NCBI GenBank assembly: GCA_963669315.1
Contig: OY770021.1
Location: forward strand, 682,001-746,000
Direction: 5' to 3'
DNA: 64,000 nucleotides
DNA from: SZUA-547 sp963669315
Lineage (GTDB): Bacteria > Pseudomonadota > Alphaproteobacteria > Rhodobacterales > Rhodobacteraceae
Shown here piece by piece: positions 16,897 to 26,108 of the stretch. Made by a program: the position numbers and the translations under genes. Every line of letters starts with the position of its first letter. Positions within the stretch are counted from its first letter, which is position 1. Under the pieces are notes generated by a model. The model searched no databases. It was not told the DNA's origin and was given only the letters and a program-made list of their open reading frames with translations.

Positions 16897-18519
16897 ATGA
16901 GCCGTGCCGTGCAACTGTTCTTGCTAGGCCTCGTTGCGTTTTTTGCGCTGGTCGCCGCGAACCGCGCGCTGGATGTCGCCTATATGGTCCACGCGATCCT
17001 GATCGCGGTCGCCGCTATCGTCACGTTCATCGTGGTGGTGCGAAAAATGGGCGACGACAGTGTCAGCGTGCCCGCGCCTGTGGCCGCGACGGGATACTCC
17101 GAAGGGGTAATCCGCGCAGGCGTGATCGCCACGGTCTTCTGGGGCGTCGTCGGCTTTTCGGCCGGCCTGTTCATCGCGCTGCAACTGGCCTATCCCCCGC
17201 TCAATCTGGAGCTGCCCTGGACGACATTCGGGCGGCTGCGCCCGCTGCACACCTCGGCCGTGATCTTCGCATTCGGCGGCAACGCATTGATTTGCACTTC
17301 GTTCTACGTCGTGCAGCGTACGACGGGCGCGCGGCTCTGGGGCGGCAACCTGGCCTGGTTCGTGTTCTGGGGCTACCAGCTGTTCATCGTCCTGGCGGCG
17401 ACGTCCTATGTGCTGGGCGGGTCCCAGTCCAAAGAATACGCCGAGCCGGAGTGGTATATCGACCTGTGGCTGACGATTGTCTGGGTGGCCTATCTCGCCG
17501 TATTCGTCGGCACGGTGACCCGACGGAAAGAGCCGCATATCTATGTCGCGAACTGGTTCTATATGGGCTTCATTCTGACCATCGCGATGCTGCACGTCAT
17601 CAACAACCTGGCTGTGCCGGTGTCGGTGTTCGGGTCTCGCAGCTACTCTCTGTTCGCAGGCGTTCAGGACGCGATGACGCAATGGTGGTACGGCCATAAC
17701 GCGGTCGGCTTCTTCCTGACCGCCGGCTTCCTGGGGATGATGTACTACTTCATTCCGAAACAGGCGGAGCGGCCGGTCTACTCATACAAGCTGTCGATCA
17801 TCCACTTCTGGTCGCTGATCTTCATGTATATCTGGGCGGGTCCGCACCACTTGCATTTCACGGCGCTGCCCGACTGGGCGCAGACGCTGGGCATGGTGTT
17901 CTCGGTAATCCTGTGGATGCCAAGCTGGGGCGGCATGCTGAACGGCCTGCTGACGCTGGCCGGCGCCTGGGACAAGCTGCGCACCGACCCGATCATCCGG
18001 ATGATGGTGGCGGCGGTCGCTTTCTACGGCATGTCGACCTTCGAAGGTCCGCTGATGGCGATCAAGGCGGTCAACTCTCTCAGCCACTACACCGACTGGA
18101 CCATCGGCCATGTGCATTCCGGCGCGCTGGGCTGGGTTGGCATGATCTCCTTCGGCGCGGTCTACTATCTGACGCCGCGCCTGTGGGGTCGCGCGCGACT
18201 CTACAGCCTCGCCATGGTCAGCTGGCACTTCTGGCTGGCGACGATCGGCATCGTCCTCTACGCGGCGGCGATGTGGGTCAGCGGCATCACGCAGGGCCTG
18301 ATGTGGCGCGAGTTCGACGATCAGGGTTTCCTGGTCAACAGCTTCGCGGCGACGGTCGAGGCGATGGTGCCCTTCTACTGGATCCGCGCAGCGGGCGGCC
18401 TGCTCTATGTCGCTGGCGGAGTGCTGATGGCGTACAACGTCTGGCGCACGATCCGCGGCGACCAGCGCAATGAAACCACCCTCATCGCGGGCGGCGGCGC
18501 CGCCGTGCCGGCCGAGTAA
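16897..18519 (+). CDS. ccoN: cbb3-type cytochrome c oxidase subunit I
   Basis: A 540-residue catalytic subunit holding the low-spin heme b and the heme b3-CuB oxygen site in the inner membrane. Conserved pieces seen are RPLHTSAVIFAFGGNAL with a heme His, WWYGHNAVGFFLT with the CuB ligand His, GPHHLHFTALPDWAQ with the paired CuB His, and WTIGHVHSGALGWVG with the heme His residues. The length is normal for the proteobacterial type. It is first in ccoNOQP, 13 bases before ccoO. Confidence 0.97.
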   Translation: MSRAVQLFLLGLVAFFALVAANRALDVAYMVHAILIAVAAIVTFIVVVRKMGDDSVSVPAPVAATGYSEGVIRAGVIATVFWGVVGFSAGLFIALQLAYPPLNLELPWTTFGRLRPLHTSAVIFAFGGNALICTSFYVVQRTTGARLWGGNLAWFVFWGYQLFIVLAATSYVLGGSQSKEYAEPEWYIDLWLTIVWVAYLAVFVGTVTRRKEPHIYVANWFYMGFILTIAMLHVINNLAVPVSVFGSRSYSLFAGVQDAMTQWWYGHNAVGFFLTAGFLGMMYYFIPKQAERPVYSYKLSIIHFWSLIFMYIWAGPHHLHFTALPDWAQTLGMVFSVILWMPSWGGMLNGLLTLAGAWDKLRTDPIIRMMVAAVAFYGMSTFEGPLMAIKAVNSLSHYTDWTIGHVHSGALGWVGMISFGAVYYLTPRLWGRARLYSLAMVSWHFWLATIGIVLYAAAMWVSGITQGLMWREFDDQGFLVNSFAATVEAMVPFYWIRAAGGLLYVAGGVLMAYNVWRTIRGDQRNETTLIAGGGAAVPAE

Positions 18520-18531
18520 GGAGACGTAGCG

Positions 18532-19263
18532 ATGTCATTGCTCGATAAGAACAAGTATTTCGAACGCAACGTCACCTATCTTCTGGTCGGCGCGCTCTTC
18601 GTAGTCAGCATCGGCGGTCTGGTTCAGATCACGCCGCTGTTCTATCTCGAGAACACGATCGAAAAGGTGGATGGCATGCGGCCCTACTCTCCGTTGGAGC
18701 TGAAGGGCCGCGATATCTACATCCGTGAGGGCTGTTATCTGTGTCACAGCCAGATGATCCGCCCGATGCGGGACGAGGTCGAACGCTATGGCCATTACAG
18801 CCTGGCTGCGGAATCGATGTACGATCATCCGTTCCAGTGGGGCTCGAAGCGGACCGGGCCTGATCTGGCCCGCGTCGGTGGCCGCTATTCGGATGACTGG
18901 CATATCGATCACATGGCCGACCCGCGGCAGGTGGTGCCCGAGTCTGTGATGCCGTCCTATCCGTTCCTGATCGAGACCAAGCTGGACTTCAAGAACGTCG
19001 ACCAGCATCTGCGGGCCAACGCCGATGTGGGCGTGCCCTATACAGATGAGATGCTGAAAGCGGCGAAGGCCGACCTCGTATCTCAGACCAACCCGGATGC
19101 GGATGGCGTCGACGCCCTGCTGGAACGCTATCCGGGCGCGCAGGTTCGCAATTTCGACGGCCGGTCCGAGATCACCGAACTGGATGCGTTGATCGCCTAT
19201 CTACAGATCCTCGGCACAATGGTCGATTTCTCGACCTATGACGCCGAGGCGAACTGGCGCTGA
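18532..19263 (+). CDS. ccoO: cbb3-type cytochrome c oxidase mono-heme subunit
   Basis: A 243-residue membrane-anchored cytochrome c that passes electrons from CcoP to CcoN. One N-terminal helix (about 15-35) is followed by the c-type heme site CYLCHSQMIRP at about residue 67, and the distal ligand region DPRQVVPESVMPSYPFL with the axial Met. RBS is GGAGACGTAGCG. Its stop codon touches the next start region. Confidence 0.97.
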   Translation: MSLLDKNKYFERNVTYLLVGALFVVSIGGLVQITPLFYLENTIEKVDGMRPYSPLELKGRDIYIREGCYLCHSQMIRPMRDEVERYGHYSLAAESMYDHPFQWGSKRTGPDLARVGGRYSDDWHIDHMADPRQVVPESVMPSYPFLIETKLDFKNVDQHLRANADVGVPYTDEMLKAAKADLVSQTNPDADGVDALLERYPGAQVRNFDGRSEITELDALIAYLQILGTMVDFSTYDAEANWR

Positions 19264-19274
19264 TGGAGGGCGAG

Positions 19275-19439
19275 ATGGACACATACTCGTTTCTCCGCCA
19301 ACTCGCGGACAGCTGGTTCCTGCTGGGAATGATGGTGATTTTCATTGCGATCGTCGTTTTCGTGCTGCGCCCCGGTTCCCGCGAGATTCATGACGATATC
19401 GCCCAGATCCCCTTTCGTAACGACAAGCCCGGAGAGTGA
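19275..19439 (+). CDS. ccoQ: cbb3-type oxidase small subunit CcoQ
   Basis: A 54-residue protein: a short amphipathic start (MDTYSFLRQLADSW), one transmembrane helix (MMVIFIAIVVFVLRPGS) and a charged tail. CcoQ stabilises the assembled oxidase. The ATG at 19275 follows GGAGGGCGAG; an in-frame ATG at 19263 overlaps the ccoO stop but has no ribosome site. The stop codon overlaps the ccoP start (TGATG). Confidence 0.92.
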   Translation: MDTYSFLRQLADSWFLLGMMVIFIAIVVFVLRPGSREIHDDIAQIPFRNDKPGE

Positions 19440-20329
19440 TGATGGCTGACAAGAAATATGTCGATGAAGTCACCGGCACCGCAACCACCGGGCATGAGTG
19501 GGACGGGATCCAGGAACTCGACACCCCGATGCCAAAATGGTGGCTGTGGACGCTTTACGCCTGCATCGTCTGGGGCATTGGCTATGTCATCGCCTACCCG
19601 GCGTTCCCGATCAGCAGCACCATCTCAGAGTCGAGCGCGCTTGGTTGGACGAGCCGCGGCGCGCTAGCTGGGCGAATGGAGGAGGTTCGCGCCGAACGCT
19701 CGGTCTTCACCGATCAGATCGCCGCGAAATCGATCGAAGATGTGACGGCGGACCCCGATCTGCTGCGCTTTTCGCAGGCTGGCGGGGCGGCGACCTTCCG
19801 CGCCTTCTGCTCACAGTGTCATGGCGGCGCGGGATCGGGCCGGCCGGGCGGCTATCCGAACCTGCAGGACGATGACTGGTTGTGGGGCGGCAGCATCGAT
19901 GACATCCACAACACGATCCTGAACGGCATCCGGAATGAGGATTCGCCGGACGCGCGATTCTCAGAAATGCCGGCCTTCGGCAGAGACGGTATTTTGGGAA
20001 ATGAAGAGATCGCGCAGGTCGTCGAGCATGTCGTGAAAATCTCGGGACAGGAGAGCGACGCGAACCTCGCCGGGCCCGGCGCCACGATCTTCGCCGAAAA
20101 TTGCGCAGCTTGTCATGCGGAAGACGGAACCGGCGATCAGAGCCAGGGCGCGCCAAACCTGACCGATGCGATCTGGCTGTTTGGGGGCGATCGCGACTCT
20201 ATTGCGGAGACGGTCCGCAACAGCAGATACGGCGTCATGCCCGCCTGGGGTTTCAACGGCTACCTGACGGATTACGAGATCAAGATGGTCTCTATCTATG
20301 TCCACTCGCTGGGCGGCGGTGTAAAATAG
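19439..20329 (+). CDS. ccoP: cbb3-type cytochrome c oxidase di-heme subunit
   Basis: A 296-residue cytochrome with a short cytoplasmic start, an N-terminal helix at about 33-55 (PMPKWWLWTLYACIVWG) and two c-type heme domains with sites CSQCH (about residue 124) and CAACH (about 220). It accepts electrons from soluble or membrane cytochromes and hands them to CcoO. Two adjacent ATGs (19439, 19442) are equally plausible starts after GGAGAG. Confidence 0.96.
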   Translation: MMADKKYVDEVTGTATTGHEWDGIQELDTPMPKWWLWTLYACIVWGIGYVIAYPAFPISSTISESSALGWTSRGALAGRMEEVRAERSVFTDQIAAKSIEDVTADPDLLRFSQAGGAATFRAFCSQCHGGAGSGRPGGYPNLQDDDWLWGGSIDDIHNTILNGIRNEDSPDARFSEMPAFGRDGILGNEEIAQVVEHVVKISGQESDANLAGPGATIFAENCAACHAEDGTGDQSQGAPNLTDAIWLFGGDRDSIAETVRNSRYGVMPAWGFNGYLTDYEIKMVSIYVHSLGGGVK

Positions 20330-20356
20330 CATCCTCATCCGTCAGCGGGAGAACCT

Positions 20357-20382
20357 GACCGGCGCGACACAGCGCCGGTCTT
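20357..20382 (+). terminator. Stem-loop between ccoP and ccoG
   Basis: Perfect nine-base arms (20357-20365 and 20372-20380) with a GACACA loop, followed by TTAACAATT. It begins 28 bases after the ccoP stop. It may end part of the transcripts so that structural subunits exceed assembly factors, or protect the ccoNOQP mRNA end. Confidence 0.6.
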
Positions 20383-20418
20383 AACAATTGCGATCCCGGC
20401 GGGTTTGGGGAGGCGTTA

Positions 20419-21843
20419 ATGTCATCCGATCAGTCACCGGCGCTATTCGCGGCGCGCGAACCGGTCTTTCCGAGGCGCGTGACGGGTCCATTCCGCACCG
20501 CCAAATGGTGGATCATGGCGGTCACGCTGGGCATCTACTACATCACCCCTTGGATTCGTTGGGATCGCGGCGCGGACATGCCCAGCCAGGCGGTTCTGGT
20601 CGATCTCGCCAATCGCCGCTTTTTCTTTTTCTGGATCGAGATCTGGCCGCAGGAGTTCTACTACGTCGCCGGGCTGTTGATCATGGCGGGGCTGGGCCTG
20701 TTCCTGTTCACCTCCGCCCTGGGGCGCGTCTGGTGCGGCTACGCCTGCCCGCAAACAGTCTGGGTCGACCTCTTCATTCTGGTCGAGCGGTGGATCGAAG
20801 GCGATCGCAATGCGCGAATCCGCCTGTTGAAGCAACCCTGGAATCCAGACAAGGCGCGCAAGCGCATCATGAAATGGACGTCTTGGCTCCTGATCGGACT
20901 CGCGACGGGCGGCGCGTGGATATTCTATTTCGCTGACGCGCCCACGCTGTTGGTCGATCTGGTCACATTTCAGGCCCCGTTTGTCGCCTATACGACGATG
21001 CTGATCCTGACGGCGACGACATTCGTCTTTGGCGGCTTCATGCGAGAACAGGTGTGCAACTATATGTGCCCCTGGCCGCGCATTCAGGGCGCAATGCTGG
21101 ACCCCCTGTCCCTGATCGTCACATACCGCGACTGGCGGGGCGAGCCGCGCGGCAAGCACCGGAAGAGAGAAGGCGCGGAGGAGCTGGGCGACTGCATCGA
21201 TTGCAACGCCTGCGTCGCGGTCTGCCCGCAGGGGATCGACATTCGCGATGGCCAGCAGATGGAGTGCATCACCTGCGCCCTCTGCATCGACGCTTGCGAC
21301 GATGTGATGGATAAGATCGGCAAGCCGCGCGGCCTTATCGCTTACGCCACTTTGGCGGATGAGGCCAGCGCCGCAAAGGGTGAGGATCATCCGCCCGTCT
21401 GGAAACGCGCCATTCGTCCGCGCACGCTGATCTATTTCACACTGTGGGCCGGGATCGGCATCGCGATGGTCGTCACCCTGTTCATGCGCGACACGCTGGA
21501 TGTGACGGTCGAGCGCGACCGCAATCCGGTCTTCGTGACCTTGTCGGACGGCTCGATTCGAAACGGCTATACTCTGAAGGTGCAGAACAAGCAGGGCTCC
21601 AGGCAGGATATCTGGGTGTTCCTTGAGACCGGCGAGTGGCTCCAGATGGAGATTCAGGATTTAGACGGCAACCGTGTCGAGGCGCCGGCGGATTCGCAAA
21701 AAACTCTGCGGATCTTTGTGGTTTCACCCGAAGGGGCCCTGCCGAACGAGCGTACTGATATTCGCTTCCGCTTGGAAAACCCCCTGACCAAGGAACGCGT
21801 CTTCTATAAAAGCGTGTTCATCGGGCCGGAAGCGGGGGGCTGA
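20419..21843 (+). CDS. ccoG: cbb3 oxidase accessory protein CcoG (FixG/RdxA), membrane 4Fe-4S ferredoxin
   Basis: A 474-residue membrane protein that acts in copper delivery (as a cupric reductase) during cbb3 oxidase assembly. Five or six helices carry the CGYACPQTVW and CNYMCPWPRIQ cysteine motifs, followed by two [4Fe-4S] sites, CIDCNACVAVCPQGID and CITCALCIDACD. The periplasmic C-terminal Ig-like domain (from about 370) is the FixG_C type. RBS is GGAGGCGTTA. It opens the ccoGHIS assembly block. Confidence 0.95.
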   Translation: MSSDQSPALFAAREPVFPRRVTGPFRTAKWWIMAVTLGIYYITPWIRWDRGADMPSQAVLVDLANRRFFFFWIEIWPQEFYYVAGLLIMAGLGLFLFTSALGRVWCGYACPQTVWVDLFILVERWIEGDRNARIRLLKQPWNPDKARKRIMKWTSWLLIGLATGGAWIFYFADAPTLLVDLVTFQAPFVAYTTMLILTATTFVFGGFMREQVCNYMCPWPRIQGAMLDPLSLIVTYRDWRGEPRGKHRKREGAEELGDCIDCNACVAVCPQGIDIRDGQQMECITCALCIDACDDVMDKIGKPRGLIAYATLADEASAAKGEDHPPVWKRAIRPRTLIYFTLWAGIGIAMVVTLFMRDTLDVTVERDRNPVFVTLSDGSIRNGYTLKVQNKQGSRQDIWVFLETGEWLQMEIQDLDGNRVEAPADSQKTLRIFVVSPEGALPNERTDIRFRLENPLTKERVFYKSVFIGPEAGG

Positions 21844-21892
21844 CCCCCGGAATGAATGCGTGGCCCGGCAATGACGATATGAGGAGAGCGCG

Positions 21893-22372
21893 ATGACGCG
21901 CGAGACCTCGGCGAGAACCCTGACCGGGCGAAAGGTCCTGCTGATCTTTATCGCCTTTTTCGGAATCGTGACCGCCGTCAACATCGTGATGATCTATTCG
22001 GCCACCAGCACCTTCCCGGGGCTGGTGGTTAAGAATTCCTATGTCGCGAGTCAGAACTTCGATGCCGAACGCAACGCCCATAACGCCCTCGGCTGGAGCG
22101 CGGGCGCTGGTCTGGACGATGGCGAGCTGACGGTCGCGATACAGGATCGTGACGGCGCGCCGGTGCACGGGTTAGCAGTCTCGGCGATTATTGGCCGACC
22201 AGCGACGAATGAAGGCGAGCGCATCGTCGACCTGCACCCGTCCGGCGACGTCTATATCGCGCATCCGGGCCTACCAAAGGGCGCCTGGCGGATTGAGATT
22301 CGCGCTCAAGGCGGGCCGGAGGAGACGTTCCGCGCGCTGACGAGGGTTTATCAGCCGAGCGACAAGGACTGA
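21893..22372 (+). CDS. ccoH: cbb3 oxidase assembly protein CcoH (FixH)
   Basis: A 159-residue FixH protein with one N-terminal helix (about 14-38, KVLLIFIAFFGIVTAVNIVM) and a periplasmic beta-rich domain starting at TFPGLVVKNSYVASQNF, the family's signature. It associates with the oxidase subunits during assembly. RBS GAGGAGAGCGCG. The next gene begins four bases after the stop. Confidence 0.93.
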   Translation: MTRETSARTLTGRKVLLIFIAFFGIVTAVNIVMIYSATSTFPGLVVKNSYVASQNFDAERNAHNALGWSAGAGLDDGELTVAIQDRDGAPVHGLAVSAIIGRPATNEGERIVDLHPSGDVYIAHPGLPKGAWRIEIRAQGGPEETFRALTRVYQPSDKD

Positions 22373-22376
22373 ACTG

Positions 22377-24641
22377 ATGGCCGACGCCGCTATTGGAGCC
22401 GAAAGCGCGTCAGAGGCGCCGGGGCTCGGCTGCTGCCCCACCGGCCCGGCGGCGCTCACCTCCACGGACGCCAACGCCGCGCGCGCCGCCGCCGAGCGCT
22501 GGGCGAGGCCGGCCACGGATGGCGCGATGCGGGTCGATCTGATGGTTCCCGACATTCACTGTTCCGCCTGCATCTCACGCATCGAGCGCGGGCTGGCGCG
22601 CATGCCGGGCGTGGACTCGGCGCGGGTGAACCTGTCGCTGCGCCGCGTCGCTGTCGTGTTTCGCGATGGCGGGGCTTCGGTCGCCGGGATCATGGACCAA
22701 CTGACCGATTTCGGCTATCCGGCCAAACCGTTCGACGCCGAGGCGGTGGACGCGCTACGCAAGGATCCGGTGGGCCGGGAGCTTCTGGCTTCGATGGCGG
22801 TGTCAGGATTCGCGGCCGCCAACATCATGCTTTTCTCGGTCTCGATCTGGTCGGGGGCGGAGGATTCCACCCGGGACCTGCTGCACTGGATGTCCGCGTT
22901 GATCGCCCTGCCCGCCGTCGGGTTCGCCGGGCGGCCGTTTTTCCGTTCGGCGTTCAGAGCGTTGAGCGCGGCGCGGCTGAACATGGACGTGCCGATCTCT
23001 CTGGCGGTGCTGCTGGCGGTCGGCGTGTCGATCTACGAGACCGCGCAGGGCGGCGCCCACGCCTATTTCGACGCCTCCGTCACGTTGCTCTTTTTCCTGC
23101 TGATTGGCCGTTATCTGGACCACCGGGCGCGCGGCATGGCGCGCGGGGCTGCGGCGGAGCTGACGGCGCTTCGCGCAAGAGCGGCCACCCGGATCGGGCC
23201 GGACGGCGTGCGGACCGCGGTGGCGATCGAAGAGCTTCAGCCCGGCGATCTGGTGGAGGTGGCGGCGGGCGAGCGCATTCCGGCCGACGGCGAGATCGAA
23301 GAGGGACGCACCGATCTCGACCGGTCCATGGTGACAGGCGAAAGCGCGCCTGAGGCCGCTGGCCCCGGCGATACCGCCCACGCGGGCATGCTGAACTTGA
23401 CCGGTCCGTTCCGGCTGCGCGTCAGCGCGGCGGCCGAGGATACGTTGCTGGCGGACATCTCGCGCATGATCTCTGCGGCTGAAACCGGCAAGAACCGCTA
23501 CACCCGCCTCGCCGACCGGGCCGCGCAGATCTATGCGCCCGCGATCCACATCGTCTCTGCGATGGCGTTTCTCGGTTGGCTTTACGCGACCGGCGACTGG
23601 CGGCAGTCGGTGCTGATCGCCGCCGCAACGCTGATCGTCACCTGTCCCTGCGCACTGGGCCTGGCCGTGCCGGTGACGCAGGCGGTTGCGGGCGGTGTGC
23701 TGTTTCGCGCCGGCGTATTGGTCAAGGACGGCGCCGCGCTGGAGAAACTGGCCGAGATCGATACGGTGGTCTTCGACAAGACCGGCACCCTGACATTGGG
23801 CAAACTGACGCTGACCGATGCGCCCGCGCATGATCATCCGCTATGGCCGGTCGCCGCTTCCCTTGCGGGCGCCAGCCGACACCCACTCTCGCGCGCTGTG
23901 GCGACCGCAGCGCCGGTCGCTGGCGCAGCGCTGACAGACATCGTCGAAGTTCCCGGCTCTGGCGTCGAAGGCGAGTGGAACGGCCGCCGTGCGCAGCTGG
24001 GACGTGCCGAATGGTGCGGCGGGACCGTCAGCGAAGATGCCGCCGGACCCGAAGTCTGGCTGTCGGTTGAGGGCGAGGCGCCGCTTCGCTTCGGATTCTC
24101 GGACCGGCTGCGCGCGGATGCAAGCGACGTCGTTGCAGTCTTGAAGGCCAATGGGCTCGACGTGATGCTGCTGTCGGGCGACCTCCCGGCGGCGGTCGAG
24201 GCGGCGGCGCGCGATGCTGGCATCGTGACGGCTGAGGCAAGCCTATCACCAGCTGACAAGCTTGCGCGATTGCAGGAGCTGGCGGGTGAAGGACGCAAGG
24301 TTCTGATGGTGGGCGACGGGATCAACGACGCCCCCGCCCTCGCCTCGGCCCATGTGTCGATGTCGCCGGTCGAGGCGGCGGAGGTCAGCCAAGCCGCGGC
24401 GGGTCTCGTATTCTTCGGCGACAATCTGGACCCGGTTACGACCGCCATACAAACCGCGCGGGGCGCTCGCAGGCGCGCCCTGGAAAACTTTGGGATTGCG
24501 GCGGTCTACAACCTGATCGCAGTCCCGTTCGCGATCGCAGGCTTCGTCTCTCCACTGATCGCGGCGCTGGCGATGTCCGGCTCCTCCATCGTCGTGACGC
24601 TGAACGCGCTTCGGCTGCGGTTCTCGGGGGGCGCGCGATGA
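22377..24641 (+). CDS. ccoI: Copper P1B-type ATPase CcoI (FixI)
   Basis: A 754-residue copper pump needed for CuB insertion. In order: an N-terminal segment with LGCCPTGPAAL, a heavy-metal-associated domain with DIHCSACISRIERGL, eight helices with the C-P-C metal site in VTCPCALGLAVP, the actuator loop MVTGESAPE, the phosphorylation site DKTGTLT, the HP motif in ASRHPLSRAV and the hinge GDGINDAPAL. All catalytic residues are present. It overlaps ccoS by four bases (ATGA). Confidence 0.96.
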   Translation: MADAAIGAESASEAPGLGCCPTGPAALTSTDANAARAAAERWARPATDGAMRVDLMVPDIHCSACISRIERGLARMPGVDSARVNLSLRRVAVVFRDGGASVAGIMDQLTDFGYPAKPFDAEAVDALRKDPVGRELLASMAVSGFAAANIMLFSVSIWSGAEDSTRDLLHWMSALIALPAVGFAGRPFFRSAFRALSAARLNMDVPISLAVLLAVGVSIYETAQGGAHAYFDASVTLLFFLLIGRYLDHRARGMARGAAAELTALRARAATRIGPDGVRTAVAIEELQPGDLVEVAAGERIPADGEIEEGRTDLDRSMVTGESAPEAAGPGDTAHAGMLNLTGPFRLRVSAAAEDTLLADISRMISAAETGKNRYTRLADRAAQIYAPAIHIVSAMAFLGWLYATGDWRQSVLIAAATLIVTCPCALGLAVPVTQAVAGGVLFRAGVLVKDGAALEKLAEIDTVVFDKTGTLTLGKLTLTDAPAHDHPLWPVAASLAGASRHPLSRAVATAAPVAGAALTDIVEVPGSGVEGEWNGRRAQLGRAEWCGGTVSEDAAGPEVWLSVEGEAPLRFGFSDRLRADASDVVAVLKANGLDVMLLSGDLPAAVEAAARDAGIVTAEASLSPADKLARLQELAGEGRKVLMVGDGINDAPALASAHVSMSPVEAAEVSQAAAGLVFFGDNLDPVTTAIQTARGARRRALENFGIAAVYNLIAVPFAIAGFVSPLIAALAMSGSSIVVTLNALRLRFSGGAR

Positions 24642-24799
24642 ATATCCTCATCTATTTGATCCCAATCGCGCTTATTCTTGGCGGTCTAGGACTGGCGGCG
24701 TTCTTCTGGGCGTTGCGGTCAGGCCAGTACGACGATCTGGACGGCGCCGCGCATCGCATCCTTGAGGATGACGACGATCCCGGCGACCGGCCCGGCTAG
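24638..24799 (+). CDS. ccoS: cbb3 oxidase maturation protein CcoS (FixS)
   Basis: A 53-residue single-helix protein (MNILIYLIPIALILGGLGL region) with the diagnostic cytoplasmic segment SGQYDDLDGAAHRIL, then an Asp-rich tail. CcoS is needed for cofactor insertion into CcoN. It starts inside the ccoI stop codon, so translation is coupled. Confidence 0.95.
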   Translation: MNILIYLIPIALILGGLGLAAFFWALRSGQYDDLDGAAHRILEDDDDPGDRPG

Positions 24800-24834
24800 G
24801 CAGGCTTGCATCTGGATCGCCGGGCGTGTAGGCG

Positions 24835-24855
24835 TTTGGTTATATTGTAACCAAA
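24835..24855. promoter_or_regulatory. Zur-type operator
   Basis: TTTGGTTA-TATTG-TAACCAAA is a perfect eight-base inverted repeat 12 bases upstream of the zur start codon. AT-rich palindromes of this kind are typical Zur boxes; its position would let Zur repress its own operon when zinc is sufficient. Confidence 0.75.
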
Positions 24856-24867
24856 GGAACTCCGCCC

Positions 24868-25317
24868 GTGTCCGCCACCTCTTCTCTGGACGCCGCAGTC
24901 CGCGCCGAGCTGGTGCTGACCCGAAGAGGCGTGCGCATGACTCAGCTGCGACGCGACGTGTTGCGCACGCTGATGGAGGAGGACCGCCCCGTCGGCGCCT
25001 ATAAGCTGTTCGACCAATTGAAGGCGCGGGACGCCGCCTCGGCCCCGCCCGCTGTTTATCGCGCGCTGGATTTTCTGGTCAGCGAAGGCATGGCGCACAA
25101 ACTGCAGTCGTTAAACGCCTATGTCGGATGCGCCTGCTTCGAACACGCGCATGACGCCCACTTTCTGATCTGCCGCGATTGCAGCGCGGCGCAGGAGGTG
25201 CCCACCAAGGCGATCCGCAAGCAGATCGATAGGGACGCCAGCGCGCACGGGTTCGCCGTAGAGCGCATGATGATCGAAACGGTCGGCCTGTGCGCGGCTT
25301 GCGCGGACACCGCCTGA
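24868..25317 (+). CDS. zur: Zinc uptake regulator (Fur family)
   Basis: A 149-residue Fur-family repressor starting at GTG. The winged helix spans about 20-85 (RMTQLRRDVLRTLMEE, then PPAVYRALDFLVSEG), and the metal part has FEHAHDAHFLICRDC and LCAAC, giving the structural Cys4 zinc site. Its place in front of znuC and znuB and the palindrome in its promoter identify it as Zur rather than Fur or PerR. The stop overlaps the znuC start (TGATG). Confidence 0.92.
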   Translation: MSATSSLDAAVRAELVLTRRGVRMTQLRRDVLRTLMEEDRPVGAYKLFDQLKARDAASAPPAVYRALDFLVSEGMAHKLQSLNAYVGCACFEHAHDAHFLICRDCSAAQEVPTKAIRKQIDRDASAHGFAVERMMIETVGLCAACADTA

Positions 25318-26108
25318 TGGACGCGCAGACATCGCCTCTGATCTCGGTCGACGGGCTGACCATTCGAGACGGCGGACGGGTGCTGCTGGACCGGGTAAGC
25401 ATGTCGATCGATCCCGGCGAGATCGTCACCGTCATCGGCCCGAACGGCGCGGGGAAGACGACGCTTCTCCGAGCGATCATCGGCGCAATCTCGCCCAGCG
25501 CCGGCCATGTGAGCCGGTCTAAGGGCCTGCGCATCGGCTACACGCCGCAAAAACTGGCGGTGGAGCGCACCGTGCCGATCACCGTTGAGCGGTTTCTCTC
25601 AATCGGGGCGAAAATTTCTCCCGGCGACCGAGCGCGCGCGCTGGCGCGGACGGGCGTCGCCGAGATGCGCGATGCGCAGATGGCTGATCTTTCGGGCGGA
25701 GAGTTGCAGCGCGCTCTGCTGGCCCGCGCATTGATGCGAGAGCCGAACCTTCTGATCCTCGACGAGCCGACGCAGGGCCTGGATCAGCCCGGCGAAGCTG
25801 GATTTTATCGCCTGATCGAGGAGATCCGATCCGAGACCGGATGCGCGATCCTGATAGTCAGCCATGACATCCACGTGGTCATGCGAGCGGCCGACAAGGT
25901 GATCTGCCTGAACGGTCATGTCTGCTGCGCCGGGGCGCCGTCCGCCGTCTCAACCGATCCCAGCTATTTGCGCCTCTTTGGCGGGCGGGCCGACGCGACA
26001 CTGGCGCTTTACAAGCACGAGCACGACCACAGCCACGATCACGACCATCGCCTCTGCGATCATGAGCACGCGCAAGACCATCAACACGATGAGGCTGCAG
26101 CGCCATGA
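25317..26108 (+). CDS. znuC: Zinc ABC transporter ATP-binding protein
   Basis: A 263-residue ATPase: Walker A GPNGAGKTTL, Q-loop in YTPQKLAV, signature LSGGELQRALLARAL, Walker B LLILDEPTQGLD and the switch His in VSHDIHVV. The last 30 residues are a His-rich tail (HEHDHSHDHDH...) that may sense or hold zinc in the cytoplasm. Translation is coupled to zur and to znuB (ATGA overlap). Confidence 0.94.
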   Translation: MDAQTSPLISVDGLTIRDGGRVLLDRVSMSIDPGEIVTVIGPNGAGKTTLLRAIIGAISPSAGHVSRSKGLRIGYTPQKLAVERTVPITVERFLSIGAKISPGDRARALARTGVAEMRDAQMADLSGGELQRALLARALMREPNLLILDEPTQGLDQPGEAGFYRLIEEIRSETGCAILIVSHDIHVVMRAADKVICLNGHVCCAGAPSAVSTDPSYLRLFGGRADATLALYKHEHDHSHDHDHRLCDHEHAQDHQHDEAAAP

